Numbered from the stretch's first letter, positions 17,170 to 25,583 are shown. The stretch: 64,000 nucleotides of DNA from Microtetraspora malaysiensis (GCF_001528665.1 NZ_BBYJ01000011.1:206425-270424); one strand, 5' to 3'. Numbers and translations are program-made. Notes: generated by a model not told the origin, from the letters alone.

Positions 17170-17763
17170 GTGGCTAACTCAACGGTGTCCCGGTCGGCTG
17201 ACAAGCGGCGGAGGTTGACGGCCGCGGCGGCCGACGTCCTCCATCGGCAGGGTGTGGAGCGCACCACCATCGCCGACATCGCCGCCGCGGCCGATGTGCC
17301 GGTGGGCAACGTGTACTACTACTTCAAGACCAAGGACGAGCTGGTCCAGGCCGCGCTGGCCGAGCACGCCGCTCACCTGGCTGAGCTGACCGGCGAGCTC
17401 GACCGGCAGCCCGACCCCCTCCACCGCCTCAAGGCTCTGGTCGCCGCCTGGGTGGAGCAGCGTGACGTCGCGGTCCGTTTCGGCTGCCCTACCGGCACCC
17501 TGGCCGCTGAACTGGACAAACGTGCCGAGGGAGGGCTCGATGAGGAGGCGGGCAAGGTCATCGGTCTTCTGCTGGGCTGGGTGGAGCGCCAGTTCCGGGA
17601 GCTGGGTCTGCCTGACGCGGACGGCCTGGCGCTCACCCTGGTCGCCGGCTACCAGGGCATGTCCCTGCTGGCCAGCGCCCTGCGCGACCCGGACGTCATG
17701 ATCCGTGAAGGAGCCCGGCTCACCCGCTGGCTCGACTCCCTGTCGCAGGGCGGCGCCTCCTGA
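17170..17763 (+). CDS. TetR family transcriptional regulator
   Basis: A 197-residue TetR/AcrR repressor. The DNA-binding helix-turn-helix is at about 10-55, with TIADIAAAADVPVGNVYYYF followed by KTKDELVQAAL. The ligand-binding helices fill the rest (WVEQRDVAVRFGCPTGTLAAEL is typical of the TetR_C subgroup near efflux genes). GTG 17170 is chosen; there is little Shine-Dalgarno sequence and a TATCAT-like -10 just upstream, so a leaderless transcript is possible. It probably once controlled the now truncated MFS gene at 15644-16147, from which it is separated by the nitrilase gene. Confidence 0.9.
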   Translation: MANSTVSRSADKRRRLTAAAADVLHRQGVERTTIADIAAAADVPVGNVYYYFKTKDELVQAALAEHAAHLAELTGELDRQPDPLHRLKALVAAWVEQRDVAVRFGCPTGTLAAELDKRAEGGLDEEAGKVIGLLLGWVERQFRELGLPDADGLALTLVAGYQGMSLLASALRDPDVMIREGARLTRWLDSLSQGGAS

Positions 17764-17769
17764 GCACGT

Positions 17770-18420
17770 TCAGCGGGACGGGGACACCAGGCCCGCGTCG
17801 TAGGCCGCGATGACCAGCTGTACTCGGTCGCGGGCGCCCAGCTTGGTGAGCAGGCTGGCCACGTGTACTTTGGCGGTGCCGGGGCTGATGTGCAGCCGAG
17901 TGGCGATCTCGGCGTTGGACAGGCCGCTTCCGACCAGGGTCAGCACCTCGTGTTCCCGTCCGGTGACGCTTGTGAGCCGGCGCGGCTGAGGAGCGGGGGC
18001 GGGGCGGCGGGTGAAGTCCTCGATGAGGCGGCGGGTGACGCTGGGCGCGATCAGGGCGTCTCCGGCGGCGACGACGTGGACGGCGGACAGGATGTCCTCC
18101 AGCGCCATGTCCTTGACCAGGAATCCGCTCGCTCCGGCGCGCAGGGAGGCGTAGACGTCGTCGTCGAACGTGGTGAGCATGATCACGCGGGTGTTCGGGG
18201 ACTCGGCGGTGATGGTCTGGGTGGCTTCGATGCCGTCCATGCCGGGCATGCGGATGTCCATCACCACGACGTCGGGGTGCAGCTGCCTGGTGAGCTGGAC
18301 GGCCTGGGCGCCGGTCCCGGCTTCTCCGGCGACCTCGACGTCGGGGGCGGTGTCGATGACCATGCGCAGGCCGGCGCGGATCAGCGGCTGGTCGTCGGCG
18401 AGTACGACACGGATCGTCAC
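17770..18420 (-). CDS. NarL/FixJ-type response regulator
   Basis: A 216-residue two-component response regulator. The receiver domain (1-120) has the acidic pair in VLADDQPLIRAG, the phosphoacceptor Asp55 in VVVMDIRMPGMDG, and the conserved Thr and Lys in VIMLTTFDDD and GFLVKDM. The LuxR-type helix-turn-helix is at about 150-212 (TGREHEVLTLVGSGLSNAEI). GTG 18420 overlaps the stop of the sensor kinase gene by four bases, so the pair is translationally coupled. The divergent ABC exporter starting at 19798 is the likely target. Nearby genes do not tell the stimulus. Confidence 0.95.
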   Translation of the reverse strand: MTIRVVLADDQPLIRAGLRMVIDTAPDVEVAGEAGTGAQAVQLTRQLHPDVVVMDIRMPGMDGIEATQTITAESPNTRVIMLTTFDDDVYASLRAGASGFLVKDMALEDILSAVHVVAAGDALIAPSVTRRLIEDFTRRPAPAPQPRRLTSVTGREHEVLTLVGSGLSNAEIATRLHISPGTAKVHVASLLTKLGARDRVQLVIAAYDAGLVSPSR

Positions 18421-19673
18421 GGGGCCTCCGTCCAGCCGGCCCGGGCCGGCGCCTCGGCGGTCGTGAGCGGCAGCCGGGCAGTGACGCGGAAGCCGCCGTC
18501 GGGCCGGGGGCCCGCGCTGAAGTCTCCGTTCAGCAGGGCGACCCGTTCGCGCATGCCGGTGATCCCGTGCCCGCTTCCCTCTCGGGCGATGCGGGCGATG
18601 GGGGCGCTGGAGGGGGTGGCGGCGTCGGGTCCGTCGTCGATGACGTTGATGCGCAATTCCTCGCTCCTGTAGTCGAGTACGACCTGGCAGTGGCCGGTGT
18701 CCGCGTGGCGGAGCACGTTGGTCACCGACTCCTGGATGATGCGGAAGGCGGACCGGTCGACGGCGTCGGGCAGGGGGTGTGGTCGACCGCGTCGGCGCAG
18801 GTCCACGCGAAGGCCGGCCGTCGCGGCCGTTTCGACCAGCCGGTCGACGTCTGACAGCGCTGCGGGAGGGGCCGGGGCAGGCGGCGCGCCGGGGTGCCCG
18901 TGCTCGGTCTCGCGGAGCACGCCGAGCAGGTGCCGTAGGCCCTTCAAGGTCTGTCTGCTGGTGGCCTCGATCGTGGTCAGCGTCTCGCGCGCCTGCTCCG
19001 GGCGGCTGTCGATCACGCGAGCGCCCGCGCCGGCCTGGATGGCGATGACGCCGATGTTGTGCGCGACCATGTCGTGCAGTTCGCGGGCGATGCGCAGCCG
19101 CTCGTCGGTGACGGCCCGGGCCTCGGCGTGCGCGCGCAGCGCAAGGTCGTACTCGCGCCGCTGCCGGATGACCATTCCGGCCATCCAGGCGACCAGGACG
19201 CCCAGGCCGAGCAGGACCGACAGCGCGAGGAAGCCGGGTGCCCAGGAACGCAGGCCGAGGTGCAGCAGATCCACCTGCCGGCTCGTCTGCTGCACGATCA
19301 GCGTGGCGCCCGCCGCGGTCAGGCCCGCGCGGCGCGACCGGGTGGCGGTGAGGAGGCAGACCAGGACGTCGGACGCGGGGAAGAGCGGCCAGATCCACTG
19401 CGCCGGCTGTCCCAGCGCGGTCACCGCGACGATTTCGGCCAATTGGATCGCGAGCACCAGGGCCGGCCGTTGCCGTGCCCAGGCCAGGGGGACGGCCGTC
19501 GCGGTGGTGAACGCCGCATGGGCCGCGCCCACCGGGAGGAGGCTTTCGCCCTGGCTCAGCGTCATGGCCCACAGCGGTGGCGCCAGGGCCGCGATGCCGC
19601 ACCAGGTGAGCAGCCTCCGCACGCCCGGGGGCAACCGCGACCAAGGCGGCGGTATGGGCGTTGTGTCGCGCAC
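18417..19673 (-). CDS. Two-component sensor histidine kinase (HisKA_3 type)
   Basis: A membrane sensor kinase of about 418 residues. Four to five hydrophobic helices occupy roughly residues 20-170. The HisKA_3 dimerisation box RIARELHDMVAHNIGVI follows, with the phosphorylated histidine at about 200. The ATPase domain has the N box FRIIQESVTNVLRHA and the G boxes around VIDDGPDA and GHGITGMRERV. GTG 19673 is chosen; the open frame extends 50 codons further into the promoter region shared with the ABC gene. It is the partner of the response regulator. The architecture resembles DesK-like kinases that regulate a linked ABC exporter. Confidence 0.92.
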   Translation of the reverse strand: MRDTTPIPPPWSRLPPGVRRLLTWCGIAALAPPLWAMTLSQGESLLPVGAAHAAFTTATAVPLAWARQRPALVLAIQLAEIVAVTALGQPAQWIWPLFPASDVLVCLLTATRSRRAGLTAAGATLIVQQTSRQVDLLHLGLRSWAPGFLALSVLLGLGVLVAWMAGMVIRQRREYDLALRAHAEARAVTDERLRIARELHDMVAHNIGVIAIQAGAGARVIDSRPEQARETLTTIEATSRQTLKGLRHLLGVLRETEHGHPGAPPAPAPPAALSDVDRLVETAATAGLRVDLRRRGRPHPLPDAVDRSAFRIIQESVTNVLRHADTGHCQVVLDYRSEELRINVIDDGPDAATPSSAPIARIAREGSGHGITGMRERVALLNGDFSAGPRPDGGFRVTARLPLTTAEAPARAGWTEAP

Positions 19674-19762
19674 CTGGTCGATCGTAGTGAGCTGATCGTG
19701 GATGGAGCATCGGCCCGCAGGCGTATGCCCGCGGGCCAGTGAGAACCGGCCTGCGGCCAGAT

Positions 19763-19787
19763 GTGGCGCACCTGTGCGCTGCGCCAC
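19763..19787. promoter_or_regulatory. Inverted repeat between sensor kinase and ABC exporter
   Basis: GTGGCGCA (19763-19770) and TGCGCCAC (19780-19787) are exact inverted copies 9 bp apart, just before the ABC ATPase start. A response-regulator or repressor site is plausible; it may also form an RNA hairpin. Confidence 0.4.
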
Positions 19788-19797
19788 CGTGAACCAC

Positions 19798-20733
19798 GTG
19801 ATCGAAGTCAACGGATTGACCAAGCGCTACGGCGCGGTGACGGCGGTGCGGGACCTGACGTTCGCCGTTCGGCCGGGGCACGTCACCGGGTTCCTCGGCC
19901 CGAACGGCGCCGGTAAGAGCACCACTCTGCGCATGATTCTCGGCCTGAACCGCCCCACCGCGGGGGGCGCCACCATCGACGGCCGCTCCTTCGCCCGCCA
20001 TCGGGCCGGGCTGCGTCATGTGGGCGCGCTGCTGGACGCCGGTGACGTCCACGGCGGTCGCACCGCCGCCGCCCATCTGTACGCGCTCGCCCGCGGCAAC
20101 GGCCTGCCCCGCCGCCGGGTGGCCGACGTGCTGGAGGAGGTGGGGCTGGCCGGGGTGGCGCGCCGCCGCATCGGCGGGTTCTCCCTCGGCATGCGCCAGC
20201 GGCTCGGCATCGCCGCCGCCCTGCTGGGCGACCCGCCCGTGCTGCTGTTCGACGAGCCGGTCAACGGCCTGGACCCCGAGGGCGTGCGCTGGATACGCGG
20301 CCTGTTCCGCCGCCTGGCCGCCGAAGGACGGACCGTGCTGGTCTCCAGCCACCTGATGAGCGAGATGGAGAACACCGCCGACCATCTGGTCGTCATCGGC
20401 CGTGGCGAGCTGATCGCCGCCGAGAGCCTGGCCGTGTTCGCCGCCCGTGGCACCGGCGCCTCGGTATCGGTACGCACGCCCGACTCTGCCGAGCTGGCGG
20501 CCGTCCTCGCTCTGGAGGGTGCGCACGTGCGGCCGGACGGCGGCGACGTTCTGACCGTGACCGGGCTGGGCGCGGCCCGTATCGGCGAGCTGGCCCATCA
20601 GCGCCGGATCATGTTGCATGAGCTCGCCCCGCGCACCGCCTCCCTGGAGCAGGCGTTCATGGAGCTGACCGCCGACCGCGCTGATTACCGGGCCGACTGT
20701 CGCGCCGATGTTCGGGTCGGTGACGCGCGATGA
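19798..20733 (+). CDS. ABC transporter ATP-binding protein (exporter)
   Basis: A 311-residue ABC ATPase. Walker A is GPNGAGKST, the signature is FSLGMRQRLGIAAALLG, Walker B is VLLFDEPVNGLDPEG, and the H-loop is VLVSSHLMSEME. The C-terminal 80 residues are the extension usual in bacitracin/lantibiotic-type exporters. GTG 19798 gives the normal start VIEVNGLTKRYG; GTG 19789 is also possible. Its stop overlaps the permease start by four bases. It pairs with the permease at 20730, and the divergent two-component system probably controls both, a layout common for cell-envelope antibiotic sensing. Confidence 0.95.
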   Translation: MIEVNGLTKRYGAVTAVRDLTFAVRPGHVTGFLGPNGAGKSTTLRMILGLNRPTAGGATIDGRSFARHRAGLRHVGALLDAGDVHGGRTAAAHLYALARGNGLPRRRVADVLEEVGLAGVARRRIGGFSLGMRQRLGIAAALLGDPPVLLFDEPVNGLDPEGVRWIRGLFRRLAAEGRTVLVSSHLMSEMENTADHLVVIGRGELIAAESLAVFAARGTGASVSVRTPDSAELAAVLALEGAHVRPDGGDVLTVTGLGAARIGELAHQRRIMLHELAPRTASLEQAFMELTADRADYRADCRADVRVGDAR

Positions 20734-21527
20734 CCACCGCTCGCTTCCGCGATCTGCTCGCCGCCGAATGGATCAAACTCTGGTCCCTGCGCTCGACGTC
20801 CTGGCTGATCGGCCTGGGGACCCTGGCCATCGTCGGGTTCGCCGCCAACAGCAGTCTGGACGCCTACAACAGCTGGCCCGACTTCACCGAGATGGAGAAG
20901 GCCAGGTTCACCCCCCTCAACGAGGCGTTCAGCGCCTTGGCCGCCAGCATGCTCGTGATCGGCGCGGGCAGCCTCGGGGCCCTGACCATCGTCGGCGAGT
21001 ACACCACCGGTCTGATCCGCACCACCCTTGCCGCCGTCCCGGCCCGCCACCGCGTCGTGGCCGCCAAACTCACCGTCACCGCCGCCGTCACGCTGGCGAC
21101 CGGAACGCTCATCTCGGCGGGCACGTTCGGCGTCAGTCAGGCGATCCTGTCGGGCCGCGGCGTCGCCGCCTCGCTCGGCGACCCCGGCGTGCTGCGTGTC
21201 CTGGCCGCCAACGCGCTGCTCGCGCCGGTGTCGGCGCTGGTCGGCATGGGCATCGGCGCGCTGGTGCGGCACACCGCCGCCGCCGTCGTCACCGTCTGCG
21301 CCGCGCTGGTCATCGTGCCCACCTTCTTCAAGCCCACCGTCCACCAGTGGCAGAACGACCTGTTCGCCCTGGTTCCCTTCTACGTCTGGCGCAACTGCCT
21401 GCACCTGCCCCAGCTCCGTGACGACCCCGCCCTGCCCACGGTGGCCGGCTCCTGGGCCGTCTTCGCGCTCTGGCCGCTGGCCGCCGCCGTCGCCACCTTG
21501 ATCGTCGTACAGCGCCGCGACGTGTGA
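20730..21527 (+). CDS. ABC transporter permease (ABC-2 / BcrB-like)
   Basis: A 265-residue membrane protein with six predicted helices. It begins in the cytoplasm with LLAAEWIKLWSLRSTSWLIG, the opening typical of actinobacterial ABC-2 permeases, and contains IVGEYTTGLIRTTLAAVPAR, the conserved cytoplasmic loop before the third helix. It forms the exporter with the ATPase upstream, whose stop codon it overlaps. The transported molecule, likely a peptide antibiotic or lipid, is not shown by sequence. Confidence 0.93.
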   Translation: MTTARFRDLLAAEWIKLWSLRSTSWLIGLGTLAIVGFAANSSLDAYNSWPDFTEMEKARFTPLNEAFSALAASMLVIGAGSLGALTIVGEYTTGLIRTTLAAVPARHRVVAAKLTVTAAVTLATGTLISAGTFGVSQAILSGRGVAASLGDPGVLRVLAANALLAPVSALVGMGIGALVRHTAAAVVTVCAALVIVPTFFKPTVHQWQNDLFALVPFYVWRNCLHLPQLRDDPALPTVAGSWAVFALWPLAAAVATLIVVQRRDV

Positions 21528-21548
21528 CCGCCTGCCGAAAGGAATCCG

Positions 21549-21626
21549 ATGAAGACTCCGCTGTCCCCGCGCCTGCTCCCGTGTGGCTCGTTCGGCCGGG
21601 AGTGTCAGCGGCTGAGCCGCCGGTAG
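21549..21626 (+). pseudogene. Short 25-codon frame with good ribosome binding site, possible gene remnant
   Basis: Fifteen to twenty bases after the permease gene, GAAAGGAATCCG precedes ATG and a frame starting MKTPLSPRLLP that stops after 25 codons, inside the 3' end of the convergent ABC permease gene. The initiation signal is better than that of many genes here. The simplest view is that a third gene of the exporter operon was cut off when the second ABC cluster joined at this point. It could also be a real micropeptide. Confidence 0.3.
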
Positions 21627-22429
21627 CGGCGTACGGAAAGCGGGAAGAAGATCGCGATGAGCAGGGCCGGCCAGGCGACGGCCAGCGCGACGGCGTGTTC
21701 GGCGACCCAGGAGTCGCCGGTTCCGGGGTTGCCGAACAGGTGCCGGGCGGCGGTGGCCGTGGCCGAGATCGGGTTCCACTCGGCGAGCGTGCCGAGCCAG
21801 CCCGGCATGGTGCCGGTCGGGACGAACGCGTTGGAGAGGAATCCGACCGGCCAGACGAGGAGCTGCACGGCGGCGAGTGACTCGGGTCCGCGTGCGAGGA
21901 GGCCGAGGTAGATGCCGATCCAGAGGAACGCGAGCCGGAGCAGCAGGAGCAGGGCGAGGGCGAGTGCGGCGTCGGCGACGTCGCCGCGCCATCGCCAGCC
22001 GACAGCGAGGCCGCATCCGATCACGACGGCGAGGCCGAGGGCGGAGTGCAGCATGTCGGCGGTGGCGCGGCCGGTGACGACGGCGGAGGGCGCCATGGGC
22101 ATGGAGCGGAACCGGTCGGTGACGCCCCTGGCGGCGTCGGTGGCGACGGCGGCGAAGGTGGTCTCGATGCCGAACAGCATGGTCATCGCGAACATGCCGG
22201 GCAGGAGGAACTCGCGGTAGTTGCCGCCGCCGGGGATCAGGATGCCGCCGCCGAGGAGGTAGCCGAACATCAGGACCATCAGGACGGGGAACAGGAGGGC
22301 GACGGCGGTCTCGCCGGGGCGGCGGCCCCAGTGGGTGAGGGTGCGGCGGGCGATGGTCCAGCCGTCGGCGGCGGCCCAGCGCAGCCGGGCGGCCGGGGTG
22401 CGGGGGACGGGCGGAAGGATGACGGTCAT
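21605..22429 (-). CDS. ABC-2 type transporter permease (DrrB-like)
   Basis: A 274-residue permease with six helices and the ABC-2 signature ARGVTDRFRSMPMAPSAVVTGR before helix three, as in daunorubicin exporter DrrB. The N-terminus is cytoplasmic (WTIARRTLTHWGRRPGE), followed by ALLFPVLMVLMFGYLLGG. ATG 22429 overlaps the TGA of the ATPase gene by one base, so they are coupled. Exported compounds of this family are usually hydrophobic drugs. It ends against the remnant of the neighbouring exporter operon. Confidence 0.95.
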   Translation of the reverse strand: MTVILPPVPRTPAARLRWAAADGWTIARRTLTHWGRRPGETAVALLFPVLMVLMFGYLLGGGILIPGGGNYREFLLPGMFAMTMLFGIETTFAAVATDAARGVTDRFRSMPMAPSAVVTGRATADMLHSALGLAVVIGCGLAVGWRWRGDVADAALALALLLLLRLAFLWIGIYLGLLARGPESLAAVQLLVWPVGFLSNAFVPTGTMPGWLGTLAEWNPISATATAARHLFGNPGTGDSWVAEHAVALAVAWPALLIAIFFPLSVRRYRRLSR

Positions 22430-23412
22430 CAGGCGGCCACCTCCGTGCCGCGGGGGGTGGTGCCGGGGGCGGGGTCGGCGCGTCTGCCGGTGAGCTGGAG
22501 GAAGACCTCGTCCAGGGTGGGGCGGCGGACGGCGATGTCCTCGGCGGTGACGGCGGCGTCGTCCAGGGCGCGGACGACCTCGGTGAGGGCGGCGGCGCGT
22601 TCGCGTACCGGTGCGCTGGCGCGGCGGGTGTCCGGGTCGACCTCGGGGTCGGCGGTGGCGACGCGGGCGAGGGCGGCCGCGGCGGCGGGCAGGTCGCGGG
22701 GGTCGCGCACGGTCACGTCGAGGCGGTCGCCGCCGATCATGCCCTTGAGCTCGTCGGGGGTGCCGTCCGCGATGCGGCGGCCTGAGTCGATCACGGAGAC
22801 GCGGGAGGCGAGCTGGTCGGCCTCCTCGAGGTACTGCGTGGTGAGCAGCACGGTGGTGCCGTCGGCGACGAGGGCGCGGACGGCATCCCAGACCTCGGTG
22901 CGGGCGCGTGGGTCGAGCCCGGTGGTGGGCTCGTCGAGGAACAGCACGGGCGGCACGAGGATCATGCCGGCGGCGAGGTCGAGGCGGCGGCGCATGCCGC
23001 CGGAGTACTGGGCGGTGGGCCGGTCGGCCGCGTCGGTGAGGGAGAACCGCTCCAGCAGTTCGAGCGCGCGGGTGCGGGCGCGGCGGGCGCCGAGGTGGTG
23101 GAGCCGGCCGAACATCTCCAAGTTCTGCCGGCCGGTCAGGACCTCGTCCACCGCCGCGTGCTGACCGACCAGGCCGATCCGGTGGCGTACCTCGGCGGGC
23201 CGGGTGGCGACATCGAGGCCGGCCACCTCGGCGCGGCCGCCGTCGGCGCGTAGGAGCGTGGTGAGGATGCGCACGGCGGTGCTCTTGCCCGCGCCGTTGG
23301 GGCCGAGCAGGCCGTGGAGGGTGCCCTCGGTGACGGCCAGGTCGAGGCCGGTGAGGGCCTCGGTGTCGCCGTACCGCTTGCGCAGTGTCTCGGCGACGAC
23401 GGCGAAGGTCAT
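22429..23412 (-). CDS. Daunorubicin-resistance-type ABC ATPase (DrrA-like)
   Basis: A 327-residue ATPase with Walker A GPNGAGKST, signature YSGGMRRRLDLAAGM, Walker B VLFLDEPTTGLDPRAR and H-loop VLLTTQYLEEADQLA. The last 90 residues form the DrrA C-terminal domain, ending in the VRRPTLDEVFLQLTG motif. ATG 23412 gives the normal start MTFAVVAETLRKRYGD with GGAGAAGCCAC upstream. It is controlled by the divergent TetR gene through a perfect inverted repeat at 23444-23468, 31 bp before the start. Confidence 0.95.
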   Translation of the reverse strand: MTFAVVAETLRKRYGDTEALTGLDLAVTEGTLHGLLGPNGAGKSTAVRILTTLLRADGGRAEVAGLDVATRPAEVRHRIGLVGQHAAVDEVLTGRQNLEMFGRLHHLGARRARTRALELLERFSLTDAADRPTAQYSGGMRRRLDLAAGMILVPPVLFLDEPTTGLDPRARTEVWDAVRALVADGTTVLLTTQYLEEADQLASRVSVIDSGRRIADGTPDELKGMIGGDRLDVTVRDPRDLPAAAAALARVATADPEVDPDTRRASAPVRERAAALTEVVRALDDAAVTAEDIAVRRPTLDEVFLQLTGRRADPAPGTTPRGTEVAA

Positions 23413-23443
23413 GTGGCTTCTCCTCGGATCGGGTTTCTGTACG

Positions 23444-23468
23444 GCGTACCGTACACCATACGGTACGC
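23444..23468. promoter_or_regulatory. TetR operator between exporter and regulator
   Basis: GCGTACCGTA (23444-23453) and TACGGTACGC (23459-23468) are exact inverted copies separated by five bases. It sits between the divergent DrrAB-like exporter and the TetR gene, so it should repress both. Flanking bases add another imperfect GTAC copy on the left. Confidence 0.8.
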
Positions 23469-23491
23469 GGGCGAAGTAGACTTCGCAGACC

Positions 23492-24307
23492 ATGACGACC
23501 GAGTACACCGGCCGGGGTGATCCGGCCCGCAGCCTGGCGCTTCTGTGGCGGACGGGGGAGCGGGCCAGCCGCAAGGGCAAGCCGGACCTGAGCGTGGACC
23601 GCATCGTGCGCGCGGCGATCGAGGTGGCCGACACCGAGGGGCTGGCCGCGCTGTCCATGCGCAAGGTCGCCGAGCGGCTCGGCGTCGGCACGATGTCGCT
23701 CTACACGTACGTGCCGGGCAAGGCCGAGCTGATCGACGTCATGCTCGACACCGTGTACGGCGAGCTGCCCCTGCCCGGCGGCGAGGAGGCGGCCGGCGCG
23801 GCCGGGAAGCCGGGCGGCGGCTGGCGGGTGCGGCTGGAGGCGATCGCCCGGGACCACAAGGCGCTCTACCACCGCCATCCGTGGATGTTGCAGGTGGGGA
23901 GCAGCCGGCCGCCGCTCGGCCCGAACGTGACGGCTGTCTACGACCACTCGCTGCGCGCGGTGGACGGCATCGGGCTGAGCGACACGGAGATGGACGCGGT
24001 GGTCACGCTCGTGACCGGGTTCGTCAACGGCGCGGTCCGGGGCGCGGTGGAGGCGGAGCAGGTCGAGCGGCTGACCGGCATGACCGACGAGCAGTGGTGG
24101 TGGGCGCACGCCCCGTTCCTGAGCAAGGTCATGGATCCCCGCCGCTATCCGGTCGCGGCGCGGGTGGGGGCGGCGGCGGGGGAGGCGCACAACGCGCCCT
24201 ACAATCCCGAGCACGCCTTCGAGTTCGGCCTGGCGCGGGTGCTGGACGGCGTCGAGATGTTCGTCCGTTCCCGTGTCGGCTCCGCGTCACCGGAGGACGG
24301 CGCCTGA
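23492..24307 (+). CDS. TetR family regulator of the DrrAB-like exporter
   Basis: A 271-residue TetR repressor with the C-terminal domain of the TetR_C_1 (tetracycline repressor-like) group, longer than average. The helix-turn-helix region reads RIVRAAIEVADTEGLAALSM, then RKVAERLGVGTMSLYTYVPG. The C-terminal part has many aromatic residues around DEQWWWAHAPFLSKV, which suits a pocket for flat hydrophobic drugs. ATG 23492 lies 23 bp after the inverted repeat. It most likely releases the divergent exporter genes on binding their substrate. Confidence 0.93.
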   Translation: MTTEYTGRGDPARSLALLWRTGERASRKGKPDLSVDRIVRAAIEVADTEGLAALSMRKVAERLGVGTMSLYTYVPGKAELIDVMLDTVYGELPLPGGEEAAGAAGKPGGGWRVRLEAIARDHKALYHRHPWMLQVGSSRPPLGPNVTAVYDHSLRAVDGIGLSDTEMDAVVTLVTGFVNGAVRGAVEAEQVERLTGMTDEQWWWAHAPFLSKVMDPRRYPVAARVGAAAGEAHNAPYNPEHAFEFGLARVLDGVEMFVRSRVGSASPEDGA

Positions 24308-24328
24308 CGGGCTCTCGGCCCGGCGCCG

Positions 24329-25504
24329 CTACGGGCGGGCCGGGCCGCGTGCGGCGCGCGGGGCGAACGGCTGGGTGAGGGAGGCCCGGACGGCGGCGAA
24401 GCCGTAGGCGAGCATGTCGGTCTCGTAGCGCCGGATCGTCTCGGTCAGTGGGGCGCCGGCGGCGGCCGCGGTGACGGCCCGGCGCAGCAGCGCGGCGTCC
24501 CTGAGCGCGACGTTGGCGCCCTCGCCCCGGCCGGGTGACATGGTGTGGATCGCGTCGCCGAGCAGCGTCACGTTCGTGGTCTCCCAGTGGCGGACGGGCC
24601 GGGCCGAGCGCAGCCGCACCGGGAACGTGGCCGCGGCGTCGGCCTCCCGGACGATCCGGCGGGCCGCGGGGTGGAAGGCGTGGATCGCCTCCAGGGCCAG
24701 GCGGTGCAAGGTCGGGCCGTCGGCGTGGTGGAAGCCGTCGCCGCCGGGCGGCCGCCTCTCGTCGCCGGCGACGGTCCAGGCGAAGTAGCCGGGGATGTCG
24801 GTGAGCCGTGCGTCCGGTGCGTACGCGGCGGCGGCCTCGGAGGGGGTGCGCAGGGGGCGGCAGGTGGCGACGGACAGCGCGGCGCCGCCGGGGGCGGTGA
24901 GGCGGTTGAAGCTGTCGATCAGGATCTCGGGCACTTCGCGCAGCAGGCCCGGAGTGATGGGGGTTCGTCCGTAGACGAAGCCGCCGATCTCGTCGAGCTC
25001 GGCGTAGGGGACGAGGAGGCGGCGCACCGCCGAGCCGGTGCCGTCCGCCCCGACGAGCAGATCGGCGTGGGCGGTGGTCCCGTCGGCGAAGCGGGCGCGG
25101 ACCCGGCCGTCCGGGGTGTGGCTGTAGCGGGCGAAGGTCGCGCCGAAGCGCACGTCGAGCCCGGTGAGGAGGATCTCCCGCAGGGTCAGCCGGTTGACCC
25201 CGAAGACGGTGTCGGCGGGCGGGTCGGGGATCGGCTTGGTGAACGCGGGCGTGAGCCGGTGGTCGAGGAATGCCATCCGGGTGGCGGGGCGGATGGCGGT
25301 GGTCACGCAGAGGTCGAAGAGCGGGGCGGGGAGGCATTCGCGCAGGGCGCGGCTGCCGTCCTCTTTCAGGGTGATGCGCCAGCCCTGGTCGCGGGCGTGA
25401 GGCGAGGGGTCGCGTTCGTAGACGGCGACGCTGACGCCGGATTTGGCCAGGCCCTGGGCGAGGCAGAGCCCGCCGAGCCCGCCGCCGACGATCACAACGT
25501 GCAT
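24329..25504 (-). CDS. FAD-dependent monooxygenase (TetX/PHBH-like)
   Basis: A 391-residue flavoprotein monooxygenase. The FAD ADP-binding motif is VVIVGGGLGGLCLAQGL at the N-terminus, followed by YERDPSPHARDQGW. ADLLVGADGTGSAVRRLL is the DG motif and VTLLGDAIHTMSPGRGEGANVA the GD motif that binds the ribityl chain. Such enzymes hydroxylate aromatic or polyketide compounds using NAD(P)H and oxygen; the resemblance to TetX allows a drug-inactivating role. ATG 25504 has AAAGGACC upstream. The divergent MarR gene and a palindrome at 25538-25560 give its control. Confidence 0.93.
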   Translation of the reverse strand: MHVVIVGGGLGGLCLAQGLAKSGVSVAVYERDPSPHARDQGWRITLKEDGSRALRECLPAPLFDLCVTTAIRPATRMAFLDHRLTPAFTKPIPDPPADTVFGVNRLTLREILLTGLDVRFGATFARYSHTPDGRVRARFADGTTAHADLLVGADGTGSAVRRLLVPYAELDEIGGFVYGRTPITPGLLREVPEILIDSFNRLTAPGGAALSVATCRPLRTPSEAAAAYAPDARLTDIPGYFAWTVAGDERRPPGGDGFHHADGPTLHRLALEAIHAFHPAARRIVREADAAATFPVRLRSARPVRHWETTNVTLLGDAIHTMSPGRGEGANVALRDAALLRRAVTAAAAGAPLTETIRRYETDMLAYGFAAVRASLTQPFAPRAARGPARP

Positions 25505-25537
25505 GTGTGGGTCCTTTCGGTGGACGGTCACCGTAGC

Positions 25538-25560
25538 ATTTCACTGTCGCGACAGTAAAT
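25538..25560. promoter_or_regulatory. MarR operator between monooxygenase and regulator
   Basis: ACTGTCGCGACAGT is a perfect 14-bp palindrome (25543-25556) within a longer near-palindrome with AT-rich ends. It lies 34 bp from the monooxygenase start and 24 bp before the MarR start. Confidence 0.75.
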
Positions 25561-25583
25561 GGCGGAACAGCTATTGTTGCGGC

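Noticed and set aside
17770..20619. 949-codon minus-strand frame ending as response regulator
   Set aside because: Only the last 216 codons are a real protein; the rest is a shadow frame across the sensor kinase and the divergent ABC ATPase.
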